Assembly (NCBI RefSeq): GCF_022524345.1
Contig: NZ_JAKWJU010000002.1
Span: 2,976,001 to 3,040,000, forward strand
Length of the DNA stretch: 64,000 nucleotides
Reading direction: 5' to 3'
Source of the DNA: Streptomyces marispadix
GTDB taxonomy: Bacteria; Actinomycetota; Actinomycetes; Streptomycetales; Streptomycetaceae
The position numbers were made by a program, and so were the translations under genes. Positions 47,182 to 55,741 of the stretch are shown here, piece by piece. A model generated the notes under the pieces. That model did no database searches. It was given only the letters and a program-made list of their open reading frames with translations, and had not been told where the DNA came from. Each line of letters opens with the position of its first letter. Position 1 is the stretch's first letter.

Positions 47182-47949
47182 GTGGACGAGAGCAGGGGGC
47201 AGGACGAGGCCGGGCGCGGCGCGAACCCGGAGGACGCGGGGCGCCGGGGCGGGCTGCGCGAGCGCAAGAAGCGGGAGACCCGTACGGCGCTGAGCTGGGC
47301 GGCCCTGCGTCTCGCCGTCGAGCGGGGGCTGGCGAACGTACGTGTCGAGGACATCGCGGCGGAGGCCGGAGTCTCCCCACGTACGTTCAACAACTACTTC
47401 TCGAGCAAGGCCGAGGCGATCGCCGCCCGGCATGTGGAGCGCGCACACCGGATCGCGGAGGAGCTGCGTGCCCGGCCCGAGTCGGAGCCGCTGTGGGACG
47501 CCGTGGTGAACGCGGCGCTTGCCCGCTTCGCGTTCGACGGGCAGGGCGAGGCGGACCAGGTGCCGGACGAGCGCTGGACGGCCGGAGTACGGCTGATGCT
47601 CGGCGAACCGGCGCTACAGGGCGAGTTCTTCAAGGCGAACGCGGTGGCCGAGGCCGAGCTGGCGGCGGCCGTCGCCGAACGCACCGGCACCGATGCCCGA
47701 AGGGACCTGTATCCGCGGCTGGTGGCGGCGGCCGTCGGCGGCGCCATCGCGGTGGTGATGGAGCGGCACCTCGGCAGCGACGGCGAGGGCCCGGCCGTCC
47801 CCTTCCCGGCGCTGCTGCGGGACGCGCTGGGGCAGCTCGCCGAGGGACTGCCCGAGCCGGGGCGCGGCGGGGCCGGGCGTTCCGAGAAGGTGCGCGGCGG
47901 CGGACGGCGGCAGGGGCGGGGCTCTCGGCGCCCGCGGGACGATCGGTAG
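47182..47949 (+). CDS. TetR-family regulator
   Basis: A 255-residue repressor-type protein. The DNA-binding part is RLAVERGLANVRVEDIAAEAGVSPRTFNNYFSSKAEAI at about 55-95 (tetR HTH with the FNNYF pattern); the ligand domain follows to about 215 and the end is a basic Gly/Arg tail. It is followed after 12 bases by the monooxygenase gene, so the two form an operon and the regulator most likely controls it. Ligand unknown, but an aromatic substrate of the monooxygenase is plausible. Confidence 0.9.
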   Translation: MDESRGQDEAGRGANPEDAGRRGGLRERKKRETRTALSWAALRLAVERGLANVRVEDIAAEAGVSPRTFNNYFSSKAEAIAARHVERAHRIAEELRARPESEPLWDAVVNAALARFAFDGQGEADQVPDERWTAGVRLMLGEPALQGEFFKANAVAEAELAAAVAERTGTDARRDLYPRLVAAAVGGAIAVVMERHLGSDGEGPAVPFPALLRDALGQLAEGLPEPGRGGAGRSEKVRGGGRRQGRGSRRPRDDR

Positions 47950-47961
47950 AAGGGGGCGGAC

Positions 47962-49965
47962 ATGGGTTCCGGAGCGTACGGAGAGTCCGGGGAGTGGGAC
48001 GTCGTAGTGGCCGGGGCGGGGCCCAACGGGCTGATGCTGGCGTGCGAGTCGAGTCTCGCGGGCGTACGGCCGCTGGTGCTGGAGCGGCTGACGGAGCGCA
48101 CCCGGGAGAACCGGGCCAACGGTCTGGTCGGGCAGGTGACGCTGATGCTCGACCGGCGCGGGCTGCACGGGCGCCTCAGCGGCGGCGACGAACCGCCGCG
48201 GGCGAGCCCGAGGTTCGTCTTCGGAGCGATGCCGCTGGAGCTGAGCAGGCTGGAGCCCGGTCAGAACCGGCTGTACGGGCTGGGGGTGCCGCAGCTACGG
48301 CTGGAGCAGGTGCTGGAGGAGCGGGCGCTCGAACTCGGCGTGGAGATACGGCGCGGACACGAGCTGACGGGGCTCCGCCAGGACGAGGACGGCGTGACGG
48401 CCGACGTCTCGGGGCCCGGCGGTGCGTACCGGCTCCGCTGCCGCCACCTCGTGGGAGCGGACGGCGGGCGGAGCGTGACGCGGAAACTGGCCGGGATCGG
48501 CTTCCCCGGAGTGACCGACGACGAGATGGTCCACCGGACGGCACATGTGACGGTGCCGGCGGCGATGACCGACCCGGCGACGGGTGGACTGGACGTGCCC
48601 GGGCACGGTCTCGTACCGCCGTTCATGCATCACCGCACGGACGGCGGGCTGTTCACGTATGCGCCGTTCCCGGGACGACCGGCGATGGTGCACACGACCG
48701 AGTGGGGCGGGGGCACGGACGGGGACGGCCCCGGGGAGGGGAACCGCGGTTCCGGCGGCTCAGAGCGCTTCGGCGGCTCCGGTCGCTCCGGCCGTTCCGG
48801 TCGCTCCGGCCGTACGGGCGAAGCCGAGGCCGGCGCGGAACGGCCGCTGACGCTGGACGAGATGCAGGCGAGCGTGCGTCGCGTGCTCGGCGCCGAGGTG
48901 CCGCTGGGGCCGCCCGAGGGAGACGGGCCGCATCTGCTCCGGCGGCTGTACGGGGGCAACACGAGGCTCGCCGACCGCTTCCGCGCGGGCCGGGTGCTGC
49001 TGGTCGGCGACGCGGCGCACGTGCACTCGGCGCTCGGCGGCCCCGGGCTCAACCTCGGGCTCCAGGACGCCGTGAATCTGGGATGGAAGCTCGCCGCCGA
49101 GGTGCGCGGCTGGGCGCCGCCGGGACTGCTCGACAGCTACGAGGAGGAGCGCCGCCCCGTGGCGGAGCGCGTGGTGATGCACACGCGGGCGCAGTCGGCG
49201 CTGATCGCTCCGGGCGGTGAAGTCACCGCGCTGCGCGAGCTGTTCATGGAGCTGCTGGAGGAACCGGCGAACATCCGGCACATCGCGGACATGATGGCGG
49301 GCGCCGACGTCCGCTACGAGATGAGCCGCCCGGAGCCCGAGACGTCCGGTGGCGGCGGGCACGGCGCCGCGACCCCCAAGGGAAGCGGGCACAGCGCCGC
49401 GAACGGCGGCCCGTCCCCGCATCCCCTCACCGGCACCTGGGCGCCCGACCTGCTTCTCGACACCGGAGAGGGACGGCCCGTACGCCTGGCGGAACTCACC
49501 CGGGACGCACGCCCGTTGCTGCTGGACCTGACCGCGGACGGGTCGTACGCCGGTGAGGCACGGCCGTGGAGCGACCGCGTCGACGCCGTCGCCGCCCGGC
49601 GCTGGGAGCGCCCGGAGGACGCGTCGAGCACGGTGGAACGGGAAGTCAGGACGGGCACGACAGGGACCGCAGGCACGACAGGCTCAACCGGCTCAACCGG
49701 CTTCACAGGCACGGGCACGGAGGGCGGCGCCGGGGCCCCGCCCCCGGTGGCGCTGCTGCTGCGCCCCGACTGCTATCTCGCCTGGGTGTCGTCCTCAGCC
49801 CGTCCGGATCACGGCGAGCGCGAGGCGCTTCGCGCGGCGCTCGCCCGCTGGTTCGGCCGCCCGGCCGCCGACGCGGCAGCGACCCGGACCGGGGCCGGGA
49901 CAGCGGGCCGGACAGGGACAGGGACAGGGACCGGGCTCAGCCCATCAGGGGCAACAGGCCGCTGA
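47962..49965 (+). CDS. FAD-dependent aromatic monooxygenase (PheA/TfdB type)
   Basis: A 667-residue flavin hydroxylase. The N-terminal VVVAGAGPNGLMLACESSLAG (GxGxxG), the DG motif in RHLVGADGGRSVTRK and the GD motif VLLVGDAAHVHSALGGPGLNLGLQDAVNLGWKL are complete; the C-terminal third is the thioredoxin-like domain of phenol- and polyketide-hydroxylases. Two low-complexity inserts are unusual: GSGGSERFGGSGRSGRSGRSG (about 255-275) and TGTTGTAGTTGSTGSTG (about 570-590). ATG at 47962 follows AGAAGGGGGCGG. Substrate unknown; NADPH and FAD are expected. Its last 29 bases overlap the convergent gene. Confidence 0.9.
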   Translation: MGSGAYGESGEWDVVVAGAGPNGLMLACESSLAGVRPLVLERLTERTRENRANGLVGQVTLMLDRRGLHGRLSGGDEPPRASPRFVFGAMPLELSRLEPGQNRLYGLGVPQLRLEQVLEERALELGVEIRRGHELTGLRQDEDGVTADVSGPGGAYRLRCRHLVGADGGRSVTRKLAGIGFPGVTDDEMVHRTAHVTVPAAMTDPATGGLDVPGHGLVPPFMHHRTDGGLFTYAPFPGRPAMVHTTEWGGGTDGDGPGEGNRGSGGSERFGGSGRSGRSGRSGRTGEAEAGAERPLTLDEMQASVRRVLGAEVPLGPPEGDGPHLLRRLYGGNTRLADRFRAGRVLLVGDAAHVHSALGGPGLNLGLQDAVNLGWKLAAEVRGWAPPGLLDSYEEERRPVAERVVMHTRAQSALIAPGGEVTALRELFMELLEEPANIRHIADMMAGADVRYEMSRPEPETSGGGGHGAATPKGSGHSAANGGPSPHPLTGTWAPDLLLDTGEGRPVRLAELTRDARPLLLDLTADGSYAGEARPWSDRVDAVAARRWERPEDASSTVEREVRTGTTGTAGTTGSTGSTGFTGTGTEGGAGAPPPVALLLRPDCYLAWVSSSARPDHGEREALRAALARWFGRPAADAAATRTGAGTAGRTGTGTGTGLSPSGATGR

Positions 49966-50752
49966 TGTCGGCCCGTTCGCCGCCGGCGGAGACCGCGGCC
50001 GCGCTGCGGGCCTGCTCCCAGCCGATCCGCCCGGTGGCGAGCCTGATCCAGGTGAGGGGGTCGGTCTCGACGACGTTGGGCGGCGTGCCCCTCGTGTGAC
50101 GCGGCCCCTCGACGCACTGCACGACGGCGAACGGCGGCACTCTCACCTCGACCGAAGCCCCCGGCGCCCGTACCGCCAGCGTGTCCGTGAGCACCCGTAC
50201 CGTCGCTGCGAGCGCCTGGCGGTCGAAGGTGACGGGGCTGCCGGTGGCGCGGGCCAGATCGTCGCTGTGGACGACGAGTTCGACGAGCCGCGTCACGGTG
50301 AAGTCGAGCATCCGCATCGCACCCGCACCGTGCGGGATGAGCAGATCGCCGCGTACCGCCGACTCCAGCACGGGTTCGAGCTGCGCCACGGCCTCGTCGA
50401 TGCGGGCGGCGCCGGAGGCCGCGCCGTCGGCCTCCTCGCGGGTCTCACGGTCGAGTTCGGCGGCGCCCCGGGCGGTGGATGCCGCCCACGCCGGAAGGTC
50501 CACCTCCGGGGCGGGCGCCTTCGACTCCGGCCCGGCGAGGTAACGGGGCACCGCGTCGATCTGCAACGCGATGTGCACGAGGAGCCGGTGGACGTCCCAG
50601 CCGGGGAGCCCGGAGGGGCGCGCGCACTGCTCCTCGGTCAGTTGATGCGCGGCGGTGGCGACGGCCTCGACCTGCCCGATCAGGGCCTGGCGGACGCGGG
50701 CCGGATCGTAGCTGCGCCTCTGTGGGGCTTTGGTGCGTTTGGCGGGCGGCAT
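49937..50752 (-). CDS. Maleylpyruvate-isomerase-family, mycothiol-dependent (DinB-like) protein
   Basis: A 271-residue protein of the MDMPI/DinB-fold superfamily. The metal-site region LPGWDVHRLLVHIALQIDAVPRYL, the second His in VELVVHSDDLARA, and the C-terminal extension with TWIRLATGRIGWEQA and DISGLLPLMG (SCP2-like) are seen. Family members isomerise or detoxify substrates with mycothiol; the substrate here is unknown. It converges on the monooxygenase and shares 29 bases with it. ATG at 50752 is used; a TTG two codons upstream is possible. Confidence 0.83.
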   Translation of the reverse strand: MPPAKRTKAPQRRSYDPARVRQALIGQVEAVATAAHQLTEEQCARPSGLPGWDVHRLLVHIALQIDAVPRYLAGPESKAPAPEVDLPAWAASTARGAAELDRETREEADGAASGAARIDEAVAQLEPVLESAVRGDLLIPHGAGAMRMLDFTVTRLVELVVHSDDLARATGSPVTFDRQALAATVRVLTDTLAVRAPGASVEVRVPPFAVVQCVEGPRHTRGTPPNVVETDPLTWIRLATGRIGWEQARSAAAVSAGGERADISGLLPLMG

Positions 50753-50827
50753 GGTCAAGAGGTTAGAGCCTGGAGGGGCCCTGGGTGTCCCGTGGTACGG
50801 ACCGCCTGCGCTCGAAGGGTTCCGCGC

Positions 50828-51868
50828 TCACGTGCCCCCGGTCCGGTTCCCCGCGTCACGCGCCGTGCTCTCCCGCGCGACCAGGCGGTACGGCGCGTAC
50901 AGCGTCGTGTGCGGGGCCTCCGGGTCGCCGGCGATGCGGGTGAGGAGGGAGTCCACCGCGAGCTTGGCGAGCTGCCGCTTGTCGGGGGCGATGGTGCTGA
51001 GGGAGGGGACCGCGAAGCGGGTGTCCTCGATGTCGTCGAAGCCGATCACCGCGACGTCGCCGGGGACGGTACGGCCCGCGTCGTACACCCCTCGCACGGC
51101 GCCGGAGGCGAGCAGGTCGGAGAAGCAGAAGACGGCGTCCGGCGGTTCGGGCAGCGCGAGGAGCTCGCGCATCGCGTGCATGCCGTGGGTGCGGGTGAAC
51201 GCCGGTACGAGGGGCGTGAGTTCGGGCACATGCGGGAGCCCGGCGGCCTCCAGGGCCCTGAGGTAGCCGCGGGCGCGCTGGTGGGAGGTGGTGAAGAGCG
51301 GGTCGGACTGGAAGCCGATCGCTGCGACGCGGCGGCGGCCGGAGGCGAGCAGGTGGGCGGTGGCCTCCTCGGCGGCGAGAACGTTGTCAATCAGTACGTG
51401 GTCGGCCGGCACCTCGAAGTCGCGCTCGCCCAGCAGCACCAGCGGGACGCGGCGTTCGCGGTGGGCGAGGGTGGCCTGGTCGAGGCGGATCGGGGAGAGC
51501 AGCACGCCGTCGATGAGCGGGTCGGACAGGCCGCAGGCGACGCGGAGTTCGGCCGCCGGGTCGCCGCCGGTGTCCTCGATGAGGACCGATACGTCGTGCT
51601 CGCGGGCGGCCTCGATGACGGCGGTGGCCAGCTCGGCGAAGTACGGCGCGACGAGTTCCGGCACTGCGAGGGCGATGACGCCGCTGCGTCCGGTGCGCAG
51701 ATGGCGGGCGGAGGCGTTGGGCCGGTAGTCGAGTTCGTCGATGGCGTCGAGCACGCGCCTGCGGGTGGGCTCCGCGACGCGGACGTTGCCACGTACAACG
51801 TTGGAGACGGTTTTGATCGAGACGCCGCCGGCACGCTCCGCGACGTCCTTGAGCCTCGTCCCGGCCAT
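50828..51868 (-). CDS. LacI-family repressor of the arabinofuranosidase operon
   Basis: A 346-residue regulator. The HTH at residues 5-30 reads RLKDVAERAGGVSIKTVSN: compared with the usual AGVSIKTVS there is one extra Gly at the turn (both GGC codons are clear). The hinge DYRPNASARHLRTGRSG and a periplasmic-binding-like sugar domain follow (VIDNVLAAEE, GFDDIEDTRFAVPSLSTIAPDK). It is divergent from the binding-protein operon and is separated from it by a promoter with a CAACGTTG operator-like site. Likely effector: arabinose or arabino-oligosaccharides, inferred. Confidence 0.9.
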   Translation of the reverse strand: MAGTRLKDVAERAGGVSIKTVSNVVRGNVRVAEPTRRRVLDAIDELDYRPNASARHLRTGRSGVIALAVPELVAPYFAELATAVIEAAREHDVSVLIEDTGGDPAAELRVACGLSDPLIDGVLLSPIRLDQATLAHRERRVPLVLLGERDFEVPADHVLIDNVLAAEEATAHLLASGRRRVAAIGFQSDPLFTTSHQRARGYLRALEAAGLPHVPELTPLVPAFTRTHGMHAMRELLALPEPPDAVFCFSDLLASGAVRGVYDAGRTVPGDVAVIGFDDIEDTRFAVPSLSTIAPDKRQLAKLAVDSLLTRIAGDPEAPHTTLYAPYRLVARESTARDAGNRTGGT

Positions 51869-51926
51869 GCGTTCCCCTTGTCCCTTTTGTCCCCTGATCC
51901 CCTCGGACAAAGATCCGTCCGACGTG

Positions 51927-51966
51927 TTGACGCCAGATTACGCCCTGAGTACAACGTTGGAACAGC
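51927..51966 (+). promoter_or_regulatory. LacI-regulated promoter of the arabinose operon
   Basis: TTGACG (51927-51932) and TACAAC (51950-51955) are spaced by exactly 17 bases. The perfect palindrome CAACGTTG (51952-51959), the core of LacI/GalR operators, overlaps the -10 box. GTACAACGTTGGA recurs inside the lacI gene (about 51791-51803), a second possible site. Binding by the adjacent LacI protein is inferred. Confidence 0.65.
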
Positions 51967-52027
51967 GATCCGGGACCCCTGCGGACAGGCCGCCGGCCGG
52001 CCTCGCTGTGTCGCCGCTGCCTTCGGC

Positions 52028-52095
52028 GGGCCCGAACGGGTTCGACAGGCTCGACGGTTCGACGGGTTCGACGGGTTCGGCCCTCTCGAAGTCGC
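52028..52095. repeat. Short tandem repeat in the operon leader
   Basis: Degenerate copies of GACGGGTTC and TCGACGGG run through the leader before the binding-protein gene, about four to five in number. No coding frame is supported here; they may be slippage products. Confidence 0.6.
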
Positions 52096-52153
52096 CGACG
52101 GGCTCGGGAAGTTCCCGCAGTTCGGCAGTCCCGGCGACTCGAACGGTTTCGGC

Positions 52154-53515
52154 ATGGATCGCGGACAGGCGTATGGACGGGGCGTGGTACGGGTGCAGAA
52201 CAGGCGGAGATTCCTAGGCGCCGTGGGCTCCATCGCGGCGGCCGGGGGGCTCAGCGGATGCGGCAACACGGTCGGGCAGGCGTTCACCGGGGCCGCGGGC
52301 CCCTCGTCGCTGCTGAACTTCTGGCACCCCTTCACGGGTGGCGACGGCGCGCAGCTCGTGAAGATGCAGAGCGCCTACCGCAAGCGGCACCGTGCCACCG
52401 ACCTGAAGTCGACCACGATGGTGTGGGGCGCCCCGTACTACACCAAGCTCACGCTGGCGACCCTCGGGCACCGGCCGCCCCAGGTGGCCATCACACACAT
52501 GTCGCGGCTGCCGACCCTCGCCGCCTCCGGGCTGCTGCACGCGGTGTCCGACTCCGAGGCCGACGCGCACGGGCTGACCGAGGACCGATTCCAGAAGGCC
52601 GCGCTCGACCGTGCCCGTCACGACGGCAGGCTCTACGCGCTGCCGCTGGACACCCACCCCTTCGTGCTCTACTACCACAAGGACGTGGCCAAGAAGGCCG
52701 GGCTGCTGGAGGACGGAAAGCTCACCGACCTCGACGGTCCCGACAAGTTCCTCGACGCGATGCGCGCCGCGAAGGAAGCCACCGGCGTGTGGGGCGGCTC
52801 CATCGCCACCGTGAAGGACCCGGCGATGTGCTGGCGGCTGTGGTGGTCCCTCTACCGTCAGCTCGGCGCCGACCTCGTCACCGACGGCGGCCGCAGGGTG
52901 ATCATGGACATGGGCGCGGCCGAGGAGGCCCTGGCCTACATCCGGCGCATGACCGCGGAGAAGCTCATACCGGCGAACGCGAACCCCAACGGCGGCGCGA
53001 TCACGCTGCTGACCACGGGCAAGGCCGGGTTCCTCATGGACGGCGAGTGGCAGTTGCTCGCGGTGCAGGGAGCGCTGAAGGACAAGTTCGACATACGCAC
53101 CTTCCCGCGGATCTTCGACGACGGGCCCTATGCGTGCGCCGCCGACTCGCACGCCTTCGTACTGCCGACCGCGCCCTCCCCTGAGGCTCAACGCACGGAC
53201 AGGGCACTGGACTTCGTACGGTCCATGCTCGACGCCAGCTACGACTGGACCAAGGGCGGCCACATTCCCGCGTGGCAGCCCACGGCGGACTCCGGGGAGT
53301 ACAAGCGCCTGGAACCGCAGGCGCACTACGCGGACGCCGCCGACGGCGCCGCCTACGACCCCGCGGCCTGGTACTCGGGCGCCGACAGCAACCTCCACCG
53401 GCGCTTCGGCGAAGTCGTGGCGACCGTTTTCCGCGGCGAGATCTCCCCCGGCCGCGCGGCCTCGCGCATGCACTCCGCCGTGACCGACCTCGCGAAGACG
53501 GAGGCGCCGGTATGA
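52154..53515 (+). CDS. Sugar ABC transporter solute-binding lipoprotein (family 1)
   Basis: A 453-residue lipoprotein. The signal part NRRRFLGAVGSIAAAGGLSGC has an RR pair and a lipobox ending in Cys, so export by Tat is possible. The binding fold shows FWHPFTGGDGAQLVKMQ, DGRLYALPLDTHPFVLYY and a late FLMDGEWQL. Start is uncertain: ATG 52154, GTG 52184 or GTG 52193; the latter two lie after GGACGGGG. It is the first gene of the operon and should bind arabino-oligosaccharides, judged from the downstream GH51 enzyme. Its stop overlaps the first permease start (ATGA). Confidence 0.9.
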   Translation: MDRGQAYGRGVVRVQNRRRFLGAVGSIAAAGGLSGCGNTVGQAFTGAAGPSSLLNFWHPFTGGDGAQLVKMQSAYRKRHRATDLKSTTMVWGAPYYTKLTLATLGHRPPQVAITHMSRLPTLAASGLLHAVSDSEADAHGLTEDRFQKAALDRARHDGRLYALPLDTHPFVLYYHKDVAKKAGLLEDGKLTDLDGPDKFLDAMRAAKEATGVWGGSIATVKDPAMCWRLWWSLYRQLGADLVTDGGRRVIMDMGAAEEALAYIRRMTAEKLIPANANPNGGAITLLTTGKAGFLMDGEWQLLAVQGALKDKFDIRTFPRIFDDGPYACAADSHAFVLPTAPSPEAQRTDRALDFVRSMLDASYDWTKGGHIPAWQPTADSGEYKRLEPQAHYADAADGAAYDPAAWYSGADSNLHRRFGEVVATVFRGEISPGRAASRMHSAVTDLAKTEAPV

Positions 53516-54456
53516 GCGCGACCACGACCACGACGGCCCCGGCGGCCAGGCCCGCGGCCGAGCCCGCGCCGAGGCACACGACCGGCTCCGGGCGCTGGAC
53601 CGCCTCCGGGATGCTGCTCCCCTTCGGCGCCTTCTACGTCGTCTTCCTGCTGGGCCCGCTCGTCTACACCGGCATCGCGGGCTTCTTCAACGGCAGCCTC
53701 GTCAAGGGCGGTCTGGGCAGCTGGGTCGGCCTGGAGAACTACCGGCAGGCCCTCGGCTCCGCCGACTTCTGGTCCAGCCTGGGCCACACCATCTGGTTCA
53801 CGGTGCTGACGACCGTGCCGCTGATACTCATCGCCCTCGCGCTCGCCCTGATGACGGACCGGGTCTCACGAGGCAAGTGGTTCTTCCGGCTGGCCTTCTT
53901 CGCGCCGTTCATGCTGCCCTCGTCGGTGATCTCGCTGCTGTTCATGTGGATCTACGCGGACGAGATCGGGCTGGCGGGAAGCGTGGCCAAGCTGCTGGGC
54001 GTCGACGCGCCCCCGTCGTGGCTCGGCGACCCGAACTGGGCGATGATCTCCATCGCCGCGGCGACCGTCTGGTGGACGGTCGGCTTCAACTTCGTCATCT
54101 ACCTCGCCGCGCTCCAGGAGATACCCCGCGAGGTGCACGAGGCCGCCGCCATCGACGGCGCCGGGCCCTGGCAGCGGCTGCGTCTCGTCGTCGTACCCAT
54201 GCTGGGCAGGGCGACGACGCTGGTCGCGGTGCTCCAACTCGTCGCGTCCCTCAAGGTCTTCGACCAGATCTACATGATGACCAACGGCGGTCCCGACGAC
54301 GTCACACGCCCGTCGCTGCTGTACGTGTACCAGACCGGCTTCACCGACGGCCGCGCCGGATACGCCTCGACGGTCGCGCTGCTGCTCTTCGTCATCATCC
54401 TGCTGATCTCACTCGTCTGGTTCGCCCTGATCCGGCGCACCGAGAAGGAGGCCTGA
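53512..54456 (+). CDS. Sugar ABC transporter permease (MalF type)
   Basis: A 314-residue inner-membrane permease with six helices. The EAA loop is EIPREVHEAAAIDGAGPWQRLRLV, the contact site for a shared ATPase. Residues 1-30 are an Ala/Pro/Thr-rich cytoplasmic tail. It overlaps the binding-protein gene by four bases and is followed by its partner permease. No ATPase gene is present; Streptomyces sugar importers commonly use the shared MsiK ATPase encoded elsewhere. Confidence 0.92.
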   Translation: MSATTTTTAPAARPAAEPAPRHTTGSGRWTASGMLLPFGAFYVVFLLGPLVYTGIAGFFNGSLVKGGLGSWVGLENYRQALGSADFWSSLGHTIWFTVLTTVPLILIALALALMTDRVSRGKWFFRLAFFAPFMLPSSVISLLFMWIYADEIGLAGSVAKLLGVDAPPSWLGDPNWAMISIAAATVWWTVGFNFVIYLAALQEIPREVHEAAAIDGAGPWQRLRLVVVPMLGRATTLVAVLQLVASLKVFDQIYMMTNGGPDDVTRPSLLYVYQTGFTDGRAGYASTVALLLFVIILLISLVWFALIRRTEKEA

Positions 54457-54461
54457 GCACG

Positions 54462-55361
54462 ATGGCCACCCTCACGCGGGCGCCGGCCCGCACCGCGGCG
54501 GCATCCGCCCGCACCGGCAACCGCTACGGCGTCCGCTACGCCGGTTCGGAGCGGCTCTTCAACAGGGTCACCCTCGGCGTACTGCTCGCGCTGGCGCTGC
54601 TGTGGCTGGCGCCGCTGGCCTGGGCGCTGGCGACCTCCATACGTACGCCCGCCGAACTGGCCACGGACCCCACGGCGTGGATCTCCGACAACCCGACGCT
54701 CGCCAACTACCGCGAGGTGCTCGGGGCAGGGCGCATCCCGTACTGGTACGTCAACAGCTTCATCACCTCCGCGCTGACGACGCTGCTGACCGTGTGCACC
54801 GCCTCGCTCGCGGCCTTCGCGCTCTCGCGACTGAGGTTCCGCTACCGGCGGCCGGTCTTCCTGCTGATCCTCGCGGGCGTCATGATCCCGCCGCAGCTCC
54901 TGATGATCCCGCACTTCCAGACGTTGCAGATCACGGGGATGCTCAACACCTACTGGGCGGTGATCCTGCCGCAGGTGCCCAACGTGGTGGCCGTCTTCGT
55001 CTTCAAGCAGTTCTTCGACGGCATCCCCGTCGAACTCACCGACGCGGCACGGGCGGACGGCGCGAGCTGGCTGCGCATCTACTGGCAGATCGTGATGCCG
55101 CTGTCCCGGCCCGCCATCTCCGCCGTGACGATCTTCGTCTTCGTCTGGTCCTGGAACAACTTCCTCTGGCCGCTGCTGGCGGTCACCGATCCGCAGATGA
55201 TGACGCTGCCGGTGGGCCTGACCTCCGTGCAGGACGCCTTCGGGCTGCCGCAGGCCCAGTTGATGGCCTCGGCGGTGCTGGGCGCGCTGCCGCTGCTCAC
55301 CGTCTTCCTCTTCTTCCAGCGCCGGATCGTCGAGGGCATCGCCGGCACGGGTCTGAAGTGA
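54462..55361 (+). CDS. Sugar ABC transporter permease (MalG type)
   Basis: A 299-residue permease with six helices and the EAA loop GIPVELTDAARADGASWLRIYWQI. AAGGAGG lies ten bases before ATG 54462, five bases after the end of the first permease. Its stop codon overlaps the GTG start of the histidine-rich ORF (GTGA). Confidence 0.92.
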   Translation: MATLTRAPARTAAASARTGNRYGVRYAGSERLFNRVTLGVLLALALLWLAPLAWALATSIRTPAELATDPTAWISDNPTLANYREVLGAGRIPYWYVNSFITSALTTLLTVCTASLAAFALSRLRFRYRRPVFLLILAGVMIPPQLLMIPHFQTLQITGMLNTYWAVILPQVPNVVAVFVFKQFFDGIPVELTDAARADGASWLRIYWQIVMPLSRPAISAVTIFVFVWSWNNFLWPLLAVTDPQMMTLPVGLTSVQDAFGLPQAQLMASAVLGALPLLTVFLFFQRRIVEGIAGTGLK

Positions 55362-55741
55362 CGGCGGCGCACCGCCCGTTCACGACCGGGCCCGCGCAGG
55401 GACCGGCCGTCGACGGGCGCCAGGAGGAGCCCGCGCACGGGTACGCCGACGACCACACGGACCGTCACGCGGATCGTCACGCGGGCCGCTGTGAGAACCC
55501 GTACGAGAGCCGTCACGCGGGCCCGCGCCCGCATCCCCGACCGCGCGAGCACGCGGGCCGCTTCACGGGCCCGCACGCGGACCGGCACACCGAGGAGCAC
55601 GCGGACCACCGCACACGCCCGCACACCGACGAGCACGCGGATCGTCACGCGGGCCCGCACACGGATCACGACACGGACCCGCGCACGGATCAGCACGTGC
55701 CGAGCACCGGACGAGCACCGAGAGAGGCACCCACCGTATGA
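55358..55741 (+). CDS. Histidine/aspartate-rich repeat ORF, unknown function
   Basis: A 127-codon frame that starts with GTG overlapping the stop of the permease (GTGA) and stops inside the start of the arabinofuranosidase gene (ATGA). Both junctions are four-base overlaps, the normal sign of translational coupling, and third positions are almost all G or C. The product has about 18 His, most in tandem-like units such as TDRHADRHAGR, EEHADH and EHADRHAGPHTDHD, with one Cys. No signal peptide, helix or known domain is seen. Metal (zinc, nickel, copper) binding is a reasonable guess from composition only. It could also be a non-functional read-through spacer. Confidence 0.55.
   Translation: MTAAHRPFTTGPAQGPAVDGRQEEPAHGYADDHTDRHADRHAGRCENPYESRHAGPRPHPRPREHAGRFTGPHADRHTEEHADHRTRPHTDEHADRHAGPHTDHDTDPRTDQHVPSTGRAPREAPTV

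Noticed and set aside
49553..52153. Long plus-strand extension upstream of the sugar-binding protein
   Set aside because: The frame runs antisense through lacI and the isomerase-like gene; the lipoprotein signal sequence fixes the start near 52154-52193.
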